The position numbers were made by a program, and so were the translations under genes. The notes under the pieces were generated by a model. The model saw only the letters and a list, made by a program, of their open reading frames with translations. It was not told where the DNA came from and ran no database searches. Positions 49,354 to 56,905 of a stretch of DNA of 64,000 nt are shown piece by piece; position 1 is the first letter of the stretch, and each line of letters opens with the position of its first letter. The stretch covers positions 7,502,001 to 7,566,000 of the forward strand of contig NZ_JBFOHP010000002.1 of NCBI RefSeq assembly GCF_040907265.1. The letters are read 5' to 3'. This DNA is from Streptomyces sclerotialus. GTDB taxonomy: Bacteria > Actinomycetota > Actinomycetes > Streptomycetales > Streptomycetaceae.

Positions 49354-50589
49354 TCAGCCCAGTACCTCGTCGGCCGTCGCACGGAAGCGTTCGGCGGCTG
49401 CGGCGATCTCGTCGGGGCCGCTGAACACGTCGACGCCCGCGTCGGCGCCCAGGTAGCTGTCGGACAGGCCCACGGTCAGGGCGACCGCGCGGCCCAGGAC
49501 GTCGTCGGTGCGGGGCAGCGCGCCGGGCCGGAAGTCCTGGCGCGGCCAGGCGGGTTCCGGGCGCCGGGACGGGCAGGACCGGGTGTCGCCCGCGGCCAGC
49601 GCGCGCAGCTCCGGCAGCCCGCCGTAGTAGTGCTTGGGCGAGTGCAGCAGCGTCCTGGTGCCCAGCCGTTTCGCCACCGCCTCGGCCGCGGCCCGCTCCT
49701 CGAAGAGGTGGACCAGCACGGTCGCGCAGTCGCCCGCCGGGTCGTGCGACGGACGGCGGACCAGACCGTCCCGTACGGGGATGAGGGCGGCCAGCGCGTC
49801 CCGCTGGGCCCGGGTGCGGGCCAGCACGGTGTCCAGGCGGGCCAGCTGGGCGCGGGCGACGGCCGCCGTCAGTTCGGTCATCCGCAGGTTCAGGCCCAGC
49901 ATCCGGTCGCCGGGCCCCTCCTCGGCGCGGTACGGGAACCAGCCGTGGTCGTGGAAGCCGTAGGCCCGCTGGAAGGTGTGTTCGTCGGGGGTGAGCAGGA
50001 ACCCGCCGTCGCAGGCCGTGACCACCTTGAACATGTTGAGCGAGAACGCCCCTGCCTGGCCGAAGGAGCCCAGGGGCCGCCCGCGGTACGTCCCGCCGCA
50101 CGCCTGCGCCGCGTCCTCCAGCACCAGCAGCCCCAGCTCGTCCGCGAGGTCCCGCAGCGCGTCCATGTCGCAGGGGGCGCCGAGCATGTGAATCGGCATC
50201 AGCGCCTTGGTGCGCGGGGTGATCCGGGACCGTACGTCCTCCGGGTCCAGGGTCAGCGTCTCGTCGATCTCCGCCACCACGGGCGTGGCCCCGCTGTGGA
50301 CGATCGCGGCGACCGAGGCGACGTAGAGGTACCCGGGCACGACGACCTCGTCGCCGGGCCCGATGTCCAGCGCCGCCAGCGCCGTGACCAGCGCGGAGGT
50401 ACCGCTGTTGACGGACAGGCAGTACGGGCTCGCCAGGCGGCGCGCGGCCTCCTGCTCGAACAGCCGCGTCTGGGTGATCTCGCCGAGCGGGTAGGAGTGC
50501 GCTGCGGTGGAGCGGGACCACGCGTTCAGTACCTGCTGGACGTTCGCGCGTTCTTCGTCCCCGAAGAAGGCATATCCGGGACCGGGCAT
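49354..50589 (-). CDS. DegT/DnrJ/EryC1/StrS family PLP aminotransferase
   Basis: 411 residues. Signatures are SGTSALVTALAALDIGPGDEVVVP (62-85), EDAAQACGGTYRGRPLG (158-173) and the PLP lysine in FSLNMFKVVTACDGG (Lys188). The family transaminates nucleotide-bound keto sugars or cyclitols. GGAG precedes the ATG at 50589. Together with the class III enzyme at 45418, the operon has two different aminotransferase types, which suggests a product with at least two amine sites or an amino sugar plus an aminated chain. Confidence 0.93.
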   Translation of the reverse strand: MPGPGYAFFGDEERANVQQVLNAWSRSTAAHSYPLGEITQTRLFEQEAARRLASPYCLSVNSGTSALVTALAALDIGPGDEVVVPGYLYVASVAAIVHSGATPVVAEIDETLTLDPEDVRSRITPRTKALMPIHMLGAPCDMDALRDLADELGLLVLEDAAQACGGTYRGRPLGSFGQAGAFSLNMFKVVTACDGGFLLTPDEHTFQRAYGFHDHGWFPYRAEEGPGDRMLGLNLRMTELTAAVARAQLARLDTVLARTRAQRDALAALIPVRDGLVRRPSHDPAGDCATVLVHLFEERAAAEAVAKRLGTRTLLHSPKHYYGGLPELRALAAGDTRSCPSRRPEPAWPRQDFRPGALPRTDDVLGRAVALTVGLSDSYLGADAGVDVFSGPDEIAAAAERFRATADEVLG

Positions 50590-50641
50590 GAAGGGCTCCG
50601 TGAAGGTCGGCGGGGTGGGGCGGCCTGTCGCGTGCGGCGCG

Positions 50642-51907
50642 TCAGAAGACGACGGGGCAGAACGGTGCCGGGTCGTGGCGGAAGGCGGCCGCGGCGGCGC
50701 GGACCGCGCCGGGGCGCAGTTCCGTCACCCGGCCGGCCAGCGCGAGCTGGGTGACGGAGCCGCCGCCCAGCAGCAGGCTGCCCAGCTCCCGCGCCGTGAG
50801 TGCCAGGTCGGCGGCCGCGCGGGTGCGGACGCAGTCGGCTTCCGCGGGGCCCGTGATGAGCCGCCACCGCCCTTCGTTCCAGGGGCAGAGCGGATCGCTC
50901 ACCTCCAGTACGAGCTCGGTCTCGACGGCGTAGCCGCGGCCGGCCAGCGCGCGGTCGACGTCGACGGCGCGGGCGTACAGCTGGTCGCGCACGGTGGGCG
51001 CGGCGCTGCGCGGGTCGGTGAGCAGGGCCAGCACCGGGTCGTCGACCGGGCGGGCGTTCGCGGTGACGGTGCCGCCGAGATCGATGTCCAGCAGTGCCCG
51101 CCAGAGCAAGGCGTAGCCGGCCGGGTCGGTCGCGCCCAGGTCGTGGACGGAGACGGTGTACCGGGGGTAGGAGCGGGTCCAGCCGGCGGTGAGCCGGTAG
51201 AGGGCGTAGCCGCGCGGGCCCGTGCCGTCCGTCGCCAGCATGCACAGCAGGCGTCCGGCGCCGCCGCGGTCGGCCGGCGGGTCGGCGAGGGAACGGCGCA
51301 GCCAGGCACCCTCCCGGCGGAGCATCCCGGGGCGCTCGCCCAGGCAGCCGCGGCACACCGCCGCGACGGCGGCCTCGGCCTCGGCGGGGGAGGTGACGTC
51401 CAGGGTGAGCGGGGGACCGCCGTCCGCCGGGATCTCGGCCAGCTCCCGCGCCTCCACGGGGACGGCGAGGCTGACGGCCTGGCTGGCCGTGCCGAAGCCG
51501 AGGCGGCCGTAGATGCCCGGCTCGGTGGAGTTCAGGACCGCGACCGGCTCGGCCCGGGCCGTGTGCAGGTCGGTGAGGGTGCGCCGGACCAGTTCGCGCA
51601 TCAGGCCGCGCCGCCGGTGCGCGGGGGAGACGGCCACGTAGCCGAGGCCGAACACCGGGCTCGGTCCGGCGCCGGGCAGCGTCATCTCCAGGGAGTAGCC
51701 GGCCAGCGTGGCGCAGGGCCCGTCCGCCGTGCGGGCGAGCAGCGAGCGCTTGGGCTCCAGCAGCTCGGCGACGACCGCGCGGTGGTCCGGCGAATGGTCG
51801 TACCCGCCGTAGGCCAGACCCACCACGCCGGCGAAATCGGACCAGTCGTCAGGAGGCCGGAACTCATAATCCGGAGAACCCGGAGAACGCTGTGAGGAAG
51901 AATGCAC
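50642..51907 (-). CDS. Eis-like GNAT N-acetyltransferase (copy 2), first gene of the coupled operon
   Basis: 421 residues from the GTG at 51907, which follows GGAGGT. The architecture and many blocks match copy 1 at 20322: YEFRPPDDWSDFAGVVGLAYGGYD at the N-terminus, VSPAHRRRGLMRELV (acetyl-CoA loop), the SCP2-like C-domain (AAADLALTARELGSLLLGG) and the end FCPVVF. Eis proteins acetylate amines on aminoglycosides. At the head of an operon with two aminotransferases it is a good candidate for self-protection or for N-acylation of the product. It is 52 bases upstream of the DegT gene. An 18-bp palindrome lies just before it. Confidence 0.9.
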   Translation of the reverse strand: MHSSSQRSPGSPDYEFRPPDDWSDFAGVVGLAYGGYDHSPDHRAVVAELLEPKRSLLARTADGPCATLAGYSLEMTLPGAGPSPVFGLGYVAVSPAHRRRGLMRELVRRTLTDLHTARAEPVAVLNSTEPGIYGRLGFGTASQAVSLAVPVEARELAEIPADGGPPLTLDVTSPAEAEAAVAAVCRGCLGERPGMLRREGAWLRRSLADPPADRGGAGRLLCMLATDGTGPRGYALYRLTAGWTRSYPRYTVSVHDLGATDPAGYALLWRALLDIDLGGTVTANARPVDDPVLALLTDPRSAAPTVRDQLYARAVDVDRALAGRGYAVETELVLEVSDPLCPWNEGRWRLITGPAEADCVRTRAAADLALTARELGSLLLGGGSVTQLALAGRVTELRPGAVRAAAAAFRHDPAPFCPVVF

Positions 51908-51932
51908 AGGGCACCTCCGACCGATTCCGGAT

Positions 51933-51950
51933 GATGCCCGTACGGGCATC
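51933..51950. promoter_or_regulatory. Perfect 18-bp palindrome before the ten-gene operon
   Basis: GATGCCCGTACGGGCATC equals its own reverse complement. It ends 26 bases before the GTG of Eis copy 2, a normal operator position. No regulator gene is part of the operon, so the binding protein is unknown. Confidence 0.75.
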
Positions 51951-52124
51951 GCATCGGGGAAAGCAATTCAGTCGGCGCGTATGCCGGGCAGGCCGCACTG
52001 CCCGAAGTCGAGGTCTTTCTCCGCAGGGGCGAAGCCGCCTTGCGGAAAGGACCGCCGCGAGGCCCGGATCGCGGTCTCCTCATGCGCCGATGAACCGATT
52101 CGGGGCCGCCAGAGGCTGATAACC

Positions 52125-52153
52125 ACACTCTTGAGGCTGCCCTCGGCTGTCAA
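52125..52153 (-). promoter_or_regulatory. Candidate promoter of the ten-gene operon
   Basis: On the minus strand TTGACA (52153-52148), a 17-base spacer and GAGTGT (52130-52125) form a sigma-70-like promoter about 220 bases before the Eis copy 2 start. The -10 box is weak. Confidence 0.4.
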
Positions 52154-52336
52154 CCCCCGCAGCCCGGAAGTCCCCGGTCAACGGCCATTCCGGCCATTCA
52201 GGACGAGCCCGGTACCGTGCGTTTCACATCCGGCCATATTCCCCCGAAGCGCCTTGCGCGGGCCGTGGCTCCATCCAGACTCGGAACGGCGGCCGCCAGG
52301 GCCGCGTGAGCTGTACATGACGTGACGGGAGCCGAC

Positions 52337-52648
52337 ATGAAAAACGGCAAGCTCGTTTCCGGTAAGACCGTGCCCGGCGAGGGATGGAAAAACTATCCCG
52401 ACCGTAACGGTGACGGCGTGTACATCGATGTCGACACTTCGGAAGGGGGGTTCACCAGCACCCCCGTATACATCCCGGCCCTCACCGGTGACGACCGTAT
52501 GTGGATGACCACGGGCGGCAACACGGTCTACAACGCCACCCCGACCGGTTTCCGCGTCTACGTGCGCCGGGTGGACCGGCAGCCCATCGACCCCGCGTAC
52601 GCCGCCAAGAACGGCTGGCACATCGCCTGGATCGCGGCCGAGGCCTGA
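52337..52648 (+). CDS. Small conserved hypothetical protein
   Basis: 103 residues from the ATG at 52337 with GGGAG upstream. No signal peptide. The blocks YIDVDTSEGGFTSTPVYI, MTTGGNTVYNATPTGFRVYV and WHIAWIA form a beta-rich domain I have seen in other actinobacterial and phage-associated proteins, where the pattern DVDTSxxGFTxTPxYxxSLxG recurs. Its function is unknown; a lectin-like or assembly fold is possible. A strong terminator follows. Confidence 0.8.
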   Translation: MKNGKLVSGKTVPGEGWKNYPDRNGDGVYIDVDTSEGGFTSTPVYIPALTGDDRMWMTTGGNTVYNATPTGFRVYVRRVDRQPIDPAYAAKNGWHIAWIAAEA

Positions 52649-52684
52649 GCCGCGAGGACGTCCACCGGGACCGGTTCCGTGCGC

Positions 52685-52717
52685 GCCGGCCCCCGCGCAT
52701 CCGTCGCGGGGGCCGGC
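52685..52717 (+). terminator. Strong hairpin terminator
   Basis: A perfect 13-base stem (52685-52697 with 52705-52717, GCCGGCCCCCGCG and complement) and a 7-base loop lie 37 bases after the stop of the 103-residue protein. Confidence 0.85.
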
Positions 52718-52737
52718 TGTCGTGGGACGTGCCGCGA

Positions 52738-52767
52738 TTGACATGCAGGTAATTGCCTGCCTAACGT
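52738..52767 (+). promoter_or_regulatory. Promoter-operator of the ArsR-SRPBCC gene, leaderless
   Basis: TTGACA (52738-52743) and TAACGT (52762-52767) are 18 bases apart and place the transcription start on the GTG at 52775. The imperfect palindrome GCAGGTAATTGCCTGC (52745-52760) fills the spacer, so a bound repressor would exclude RNA polymerase. Confidence 0.75.
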
Positions 52768-52774
52768 CGGCGGC

Positions 52775-53575
52775 GTGAGTGGAGACGAGGAGCGCGCGCC
52801 GGCCGCCGACACCGACCAGGTCTTCAAGGCCCTCGCCGACCGGACCCGCCGGTACCTGCTGGACCTGCTGCACGAGCGGAACGGGCAGACACTGGGAGAG
52901 CTGTGCGACCGGCTCGCGATGACCCGCCAGTCGGCCACCCAGCACCTCTCCGTGCTGGAGGACGCCCGTCTGGTCAGCACGGTCCGGCGCGGCCGGGAGA
53001 AGCTCCACTACCTCAATCCCGTACCGCTCCAGGAGATCCAGGAGCGGTGGATCGACAAGTTCGAGCGCCCGCGGCTGCGGGCCCTCAGTGCGGTGAAACG
53101 ACGAGCCGAGGACGCCATGAACGACCGACCGACCTTTGTCTACGTCACCTACATCGAGAGCACGCCGGACCGGGTCTGGCACGCCCTGACCGACCCCGAG
53201 CTGACGGCCGCGTACTGGGGCCACAGCAACGTCTCCGACTGGGCGACCGGCTCCCCCTGGGAGCACCGGCGTACGGACGGCTCGGGCATCGCCGACGTCG
53301 TCGGGATGGTCGTCGAGAGCTCCCCGCCGCGGCGGCTGGTCACCACCTGGGCCGAGCCGGGCGAGGAGCCGGCCGGCGGCCCGTCCAGGGTCACCTTCGA
53401 CATCGAGCCCTACGGCGGGATCGTCCGGCTCACCGTGACCCACGAGAACCTGGCCGACGAGGCCGAGCGCGAGGCGGCGGCCGGCGGCTGGGCCGCGGTG
53501 CTCTCCAACCTCAAGTCCCTGATCGAGACCGGCAGTCCGCTGCCGGAGCAGCCCTGGCACATGCCCGCCGGCTGA
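52775..53575 (+). CDS. ArsR-type regulator fused to an SRPBCC (AHSA1) domain
   Basis: 266 residues. Residues 12-95 are an ArsR winged helix (QVFKALADRTRRYLLDLL, TLGELCDRLAMTRQSATQHLSVLEDARLV, RGREKLHYLNPVPL). Residues 118-260 are an AHSA1/START-like cavity domain (YVTYIESTPDRVWHALTDPELTAAYWG) that may bind a hydrophobic ligand. There is no Cys metal site. The fused form is common in Streptomyces. The operator between its own promoter boxes shows autoregulation; other targets are not evident. Confidence 0.93.
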   Translation: MSGDEERAPAADTDQVFKALADRTRRYLLDLLHERNGQTLGELCDRLAMTRQSATQHLSVLEDARLVSTVRRGREKLHYLNPVPLQEIQERWIDKFERPRLRALSAVKRRAEDAMNDRPTFVYVTYIESTPDRVWHALTDPELTAAYWGHSNVSDWATGSPWEHRRTDGSGIADVVGMVVESSPPRRLVTTWAEPGEEPAGGPSRVTFDIEPYGGIVRLTVTHENLADEAEREAAAGGWAAVLSNLKSLIETGSPLPEQPWHMPAG

Positions 53576-53710
53576 GGCCGCGCTCCCCGTCCGGCCACGT
53601 GTACCCGCCAAGCATCTGTAATGATGGGGTAAAGCGTAATGGCCAGGTAAAGGAGATCGCGTCCGGCCCGCGTCACTGGCGCTCCCGGCGCGGCATCCGG
53701 GGAGGACACG

Positions 53711-54181
53711 ATGGGGACGCGACGCACTTCGCTGCCGGGCGTCGGCACGCGGTACGACTTCACCACCCACGCCGGACAGCGCCTTTCCGTGGTGGTGCAC
53801 CACGACGGACGCCGCTTCATCGGTTTCTACGACGCCGATGACCCCGATACCTGCCGCTCCTCGGTACCCCTGGAACGGGAGGAGGCGACGGCGCTCGCGC
53901 ACCTGATAGACCCGGTGCCGCTGGACGCCGTCCGCACCGACGGCATCGACCTGGTCACCGAGCACATCCAGATCGGCAACCGTTCCCCGTACGGCGGCCG
54001 GCTGCTCGGTGACACCCAGGCCCGCACCCGTACCGGCGCGTCCATCGTCGCGGTGCTGCGCCGCACCAGCGCCCACCCGTCCCCGGGCCCCGATTTCCGA
54101 TTCGCCATCGGCGACACCCTCGTCGCGGTCGGCACCCGAGAGGGCGTCGACGCCCTCGCCGAGATCATCGCCGGAGGCTGA
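53711..54181 (+). CDS. KhtT-like TrkA-C domain regulatory subunit of a K+/H+ antiporter
   Basis: 156 residues. The N-terminal half is a small beta domain (TTHAGQRLSVVVHHDGRRFIGFYD); the C-terminal half, about 78-155, is a TrkA-C domain (RLLGDTQARTRTGASIVAVLRR and FRFAIGDTLVAVGTREGVDALAEII), the nucleotide-sensing module of KhtT proteins (c-di-AMP or ATP in known cases). It lies two bases before the antiporter gene, so it is one unit with it. Confidence 0.9.
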   Translation: MGTRRTSLPGVGTRYDFTTHAGQRLSVVVHHDGRRFIGFYDADDPDTCRSSVPLEREEATALAHLIDPVPLDAVRTDGIDLVTEHIQIGNRSPYGGRLLGDTQARTRTGASIVAVLRRTSAHPSPGPDFRFAIGDTLVAVGTREGVDALAEIIAGG

Positions 54182-54183
54182 CC

Positions 54184-55476
54184 ATGCACGAGACCACCGC
54201 ACTGCTCGTGGAGTTCGGCGCCGTCATCCTCGTCCTCGGCCTCCTCGGCCGGCTGGCCGGCCGGGTCGGGCTCTCGCCCATACCCCTCTACCTCCTCGCC
54301 GGGCTCGCCTTCGGGCACGGCGGTCTGCTGCCGCTCAACGCCAGCGAGGAGTTCGTCGGCGTCGGCGCCGAGATCGGCGTCATCCTGCTGCTGCTCCTGC
54401 TCGGCCTCGAATACAGCGCCTCGGAACTGGTCACCAGCCTCAGGACGCAGTACCCCTCCGGCGCCGTCGACTTCCTGCTGAACGCCGTACCGGGCGCCGT
54501 CGCGGCGCTGCTGCTCGGCTGGGGCCCGGTCGCCGCCGTGGCGCTGGCCGGCGTCACCTGGATCTCCTCCTCCGGCGTCATCGCCAAGGTCCTCACCGAC
54601 CTCAACCGGCTCGGCAACCGCGAGACCCCCGTCATCCTCGGCGTCCTGGTCCTCGAAGACCTCTCCATGGCGGTCTACCTGCCGCTGCTCACCGCCCTGC
54701 TGGCCGGCGTCGGCCTCGCCGGCGGCAGCGTCACGCTCCTCATCGCCCTCGGCGCCGTCGGCCTCGTCCTCTACCTCGCGCTCCGGCACGGCCGCGTGAT
54801 CAGCCGCTGGGTGTCCTCCGACAACCCGGAGATGCTGCTCCTCGTCGTCCTCGGGCTGACCGTGCTCGTCGCGGGCATCGCCCAGGAACTCCAGGTCTCC
54901 GCCGCCGTCGGCGCCTTCCTCGTCGGCATCGCCCTCTCCGGTGAGGTCGCGGAGGGCGCGCGCAAGCTCCTCATGCCGCTGCGGGACCTCTTCGCCGCCA
55001 TCTTCTTCGTCTTCTTCGGCCTGTCCACCGACCCGACGGCCATCCCGCCGGTCCTCCTGCCGGCGCTGCTGCTCGCCGCCGTGACCACGGTGACCAAGGT
55101 CCTCACGGGCTGGTACGCGGCCCGCCGCGCCGGCATCGGGCCGAACGGACGGCTGCGCGCGGGCGGTGCGCTGGTGGCGCGCGGCGAGTTCTCCGTCGTC
55201 ATCGCCGGGCTCACCACCGCCGTGGAGCCGCGGATCGGACCGATCGCCACCGCCTACGTACTCATCATGGTCATCCTCGGGCCGCTGACCGCACGCTGGG
55301 CGGCACCCGTGGTCAACCGCGCCCGGACCGGGCTGCTGCCGCTCTTCGGCATCACGTCCCGCAAAACCACCACATCGGCACCGGACGTCCCGTCCGAAGC
55401 GCCCGAAGCATCCGAAGCGCCCGGGGAGACCCCCACGCCCCGTGAGGACGCGCATGCCCTGCCGCCACACGGGTAA
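54184..55476 (+). CDS. Cation:proton antiporter (KhtU/KefB type, CPA2)
   Basis: 430 residues, about 12-13 membrane helices. The CPA2 fold shows LLLLGLEYSASEL, WISSSGVIAKVLTDLNRLGNRE and VGAFLVGIALSGEVAE, the conserved helix regions of KefB/KhtU antiporters. There is no C-terminal TrkA-N domain; regulation comes from the separate KhtT-like protein encoded before it. The last 45 residues are a Pro/Glu-rich tail. The pair would expel K+ in exchange for protons under alkaline or K+ stress. Confidence 0.93.
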   Translation: MHETTALLVEFGAVILVLGLLGRLAGRVGLSPIPLYLLAGLAFGHGGLLPLNASEEFVGVGAEIGVILLLLLLGLEYSASELVTSLRTQYPSGAVDFLLNAVPGAVAALLLGWGPVAAVALAGVTWISSSGVIAKVLTDLNRLGNRETPVILGVLVLEDLSMAVYLPLLTALLAGVGLAGGSVTLLIALGAVGLVLYLALRHGRVISRWVSSDNPEMLLLVVLGLTVLVAGIAQELQVSAAVGAFLVGIALSGEVAEGARKLLMPLRDLFAAIFFVFFGLSTDPTAIPPVLLPALLLAAVTTVTKVLTGWYAARRAGIGPNGRLRAGGALVARGEFSVVIAGLTTAVEPRIGPIATAYVLIMVILGPLTARWAAPVVNRARTGLLPLFGITSRKTTTSAPDVPSEAPEASEAPGETPTPREDAHALPPHG

Positions 55477-55530
55477 CCGAAGCGTCGTACAGACCAACTC
55501 CAGCAGGTCCACCTGAAGCGAGGGGTCCTC

Positions 55531-56091
55531 ATGGCGCGGTCAGCGCGGTCACTTCGGTGCAGCAATGCCAGGAAGGAGAAACGCGGCCGGCCGGTTACGG
55601 GCGGCGGGGCACCACTCCCGCCGCCCGCCCGGGCGTTGGTGATGCTGCTGGCGTTCGCCGTCATGGTGGCGTTCGGGGCCGTACTGGCGCGGTTGACCCT
55701 CCAGCCGTCGGCGGCCTCCGAGGCGCTCGCGCACACCAATCTGCGGCCCGGCGACACCCTGCGCGACTACCTCGGACAGCTCGCGTTCGTCGACACCGTC
55801 AAGCAGCTCGGCGGGAACATCCTGCTCGGAGTGCCCTTCGGGCTGCTGCTGCCGGTCGTGGCGCCCAGGACCCGCGGGCTGCTGCGGGTGGTCGCGGTCA
55901 CCGCCGTGGTGATGCTGCTGGTCGAACTGGTGCAGGGCGCCCTGGTCACCGGGCGCGCCTTCGACATCGACGACGTCATCCTCAACACCACCGGCGCGCT
56001 GCTCGGCTACGTCCTGCTCGGCCGCCGCCTCGGCCGCGCCGTCCACCCCAGGCGCCGCCACTGGTGGCAGCGGCGCACCAGTACGGCGTAG
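55531..56091 (+). CDS. VanZ family membrane protein
   Basis: 186 residues with four membrane helices. The family blocks are QLGGNILLGVPFGLLLPV and ELVQGALVTGRAFDIDDVILNTTGALLGYVLLG, the latter containing the typical R-x-x-D-x-D-D-x-x-x-N pattern. It stands alone, without other glycopeptide-resistance genes, so it should not be read as a vancomycin-resistance operon. GAGGGG precedes the ATG at 55531. Confidence 0.9.
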   Translation: MARSARSLRCSNARKEKRGRPVTGGGAPLPPPARALVMLLAFAVMVAFGAVLARLTLQPSAASEALAHTNLRPGDTLRDYLGQLAFVDTVKQLGGNILLGVPFGLLLPVVAPRTRGLLRVVAVTAVVMLLVELVQGALVTGRAFDIDDVILNTTGALLGYVLLGRRLGRAVHPRRRHWWQRRTSTA

Positions 56092-56204
56092 CGCCCGGCC
56101 CCCGGCGGGCAGCCGCCCCGCGCCCGGGACGACCGGGTCCAGGCCCGGCTCGGTGAGGATGCGGTGCGGCCGGACGGAGTCCCTGGCGGTCCGGGCGGCG
56201 TCGA

Positions 56205-56225
56205 ACTACGATGGTTCTCGTACCA
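56205..56225 (+). promoter_or_regulatory. ArsR operator before its own gene
   Basis: ACTACGATGGTTCTCGTACC (first 20 of 21 bases) is one base different from the site at 22112 before the old yellow enzyme, and similar to the leftward site at 22046. It has the dyad TACGA-N6-TCGTA and lies 46 bases before the ATG. Confidence 0.75.
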
Positions 56226-56271
56226 CGGTGATTCGCCGTCCGTCCGGGAGCACCGAACGACAGGAGCCGTC

Positions 56272-56682
56272 ATGCCGCCCGCCGCCATGTCCACGCCCTC
56301 CGGGGGCGGCCCGCGCGTGCTGGCGCACCCGAGCCGCGACGCCATCCGGCTGGAGGACGTGCTGCACGCGCTTGCCGACCCCGTGCGGCTCGGGATCGTG
56401 CGGGTCCTGGCCGACGCCGAAGGGGAGTGCTCCTGCTCGGTCTTCGACGTGCCGGTCAGCAAGTCCACGCTCACCCACCACTTCCGGGTGCTGCGCGAAC
56501 ACGGCGTGATCACCCAGACGTACCGCGGCACGGCCAAGATGAACGCCCTGCGGTGGGACGACCTGGCGGAGCGCTTCCCTGGACTGCTGGACACCGTGCT
56601 GGCCGCGGCCCGGCGCCAGGAGGCCGCCGGTGTCAGCGCCGGCGCGGATGCGGCCGTAGCAGGTGTGACCAGCCCGTCCTGA
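56272..56682 (+). CDS. ArsR/SmtB family regulator
   Basis: 136 residues from the ATG at 56272 after CAGGAG. The winged helix is DVLHALADPVRLGIVRVLAD, then GECSCSVFDVPVSKSTLTHHFRVLREHGVI. Cys residues in ECSCS just before the recognition helix are placed where redox- or electrophile-sensing members of this group carry them. The C-terminus has no extra domain. Near-identical operators here and at 22112 indicate that it represses itself and the old yellow enzyme. Such regulators are commonly encoded beside ene-reductases; here the two are 34 kb apart. Confidence 0.93.
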   Translation: MPPAAMSTPSGGGPRVLAHPSRDAIRLEDVLHALADPVRLGIVRVLADAEGECSCSVFDVPVSKSTLTHHFRVLREHGVITQTYRGTAKMNALRWDDLAERFPGLLDTVLAAARRQEAAGVSAGADAAVAGVTSPS

Positions 56683-56905
56683 GGTCCTGGCACTCCTCGA
56701 GGGAGGAACGGGGTCCGCGGCGCGCGGCGCTGGGGGAGTGCTCGTCGCAGAGGCCGACGTGCGCCCCGCCGACCGGCGGGGGCACATCCCCCCGATCTCC
56801 TCTTCAGGTGCCGCTTCCGCGCCCCTTACCTGCCGTAACCTCGGTCATCGGGAGGCGCCGCCCGAAGGGGCGGCGGGCAGCGCACAGCGGGGACGAGGAG
56901 CTCGG

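Larger units (their letters stand above)
51908..52336. other. Divergent regulatory region between Eis copy 2 and the 103-residue protein
   Basis: It contains an 18-bp palindrome (51933-51950), a TTGACA box reading leftwards (52148-52153) and a short minus-strand frame (51968-52153, about 61 codons, ending DLDFGQCGLPGIRAD) with some coding character but no good start. No RNA gene is seen. Confidence 0.5.

Noticed and set aside
39868..51907. Classical aminoglycoside cluster (GMC plus class III aminotransferase plus acetyltransferase).
   Set aside because: No 2-deoxy-scyllo-inosose synthase or other cyclitol-forming enzyme is in the window; only the oxidise-then-aminate logic is shared.
53576..53710. 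c-di-AMP riboswitch before the KhtT-KhtU pair.
   Set aside because: The leader is only 135 bases and I cannot find the conserved ydaO-type core; control through the TrkA-C protein is more likely.
55531..56091. Glycopeptide resistance operon, because of VanZ.
   Set aside because: No vanH, vanA or vanX-like gene; solitary VanZ-family proteins are common.
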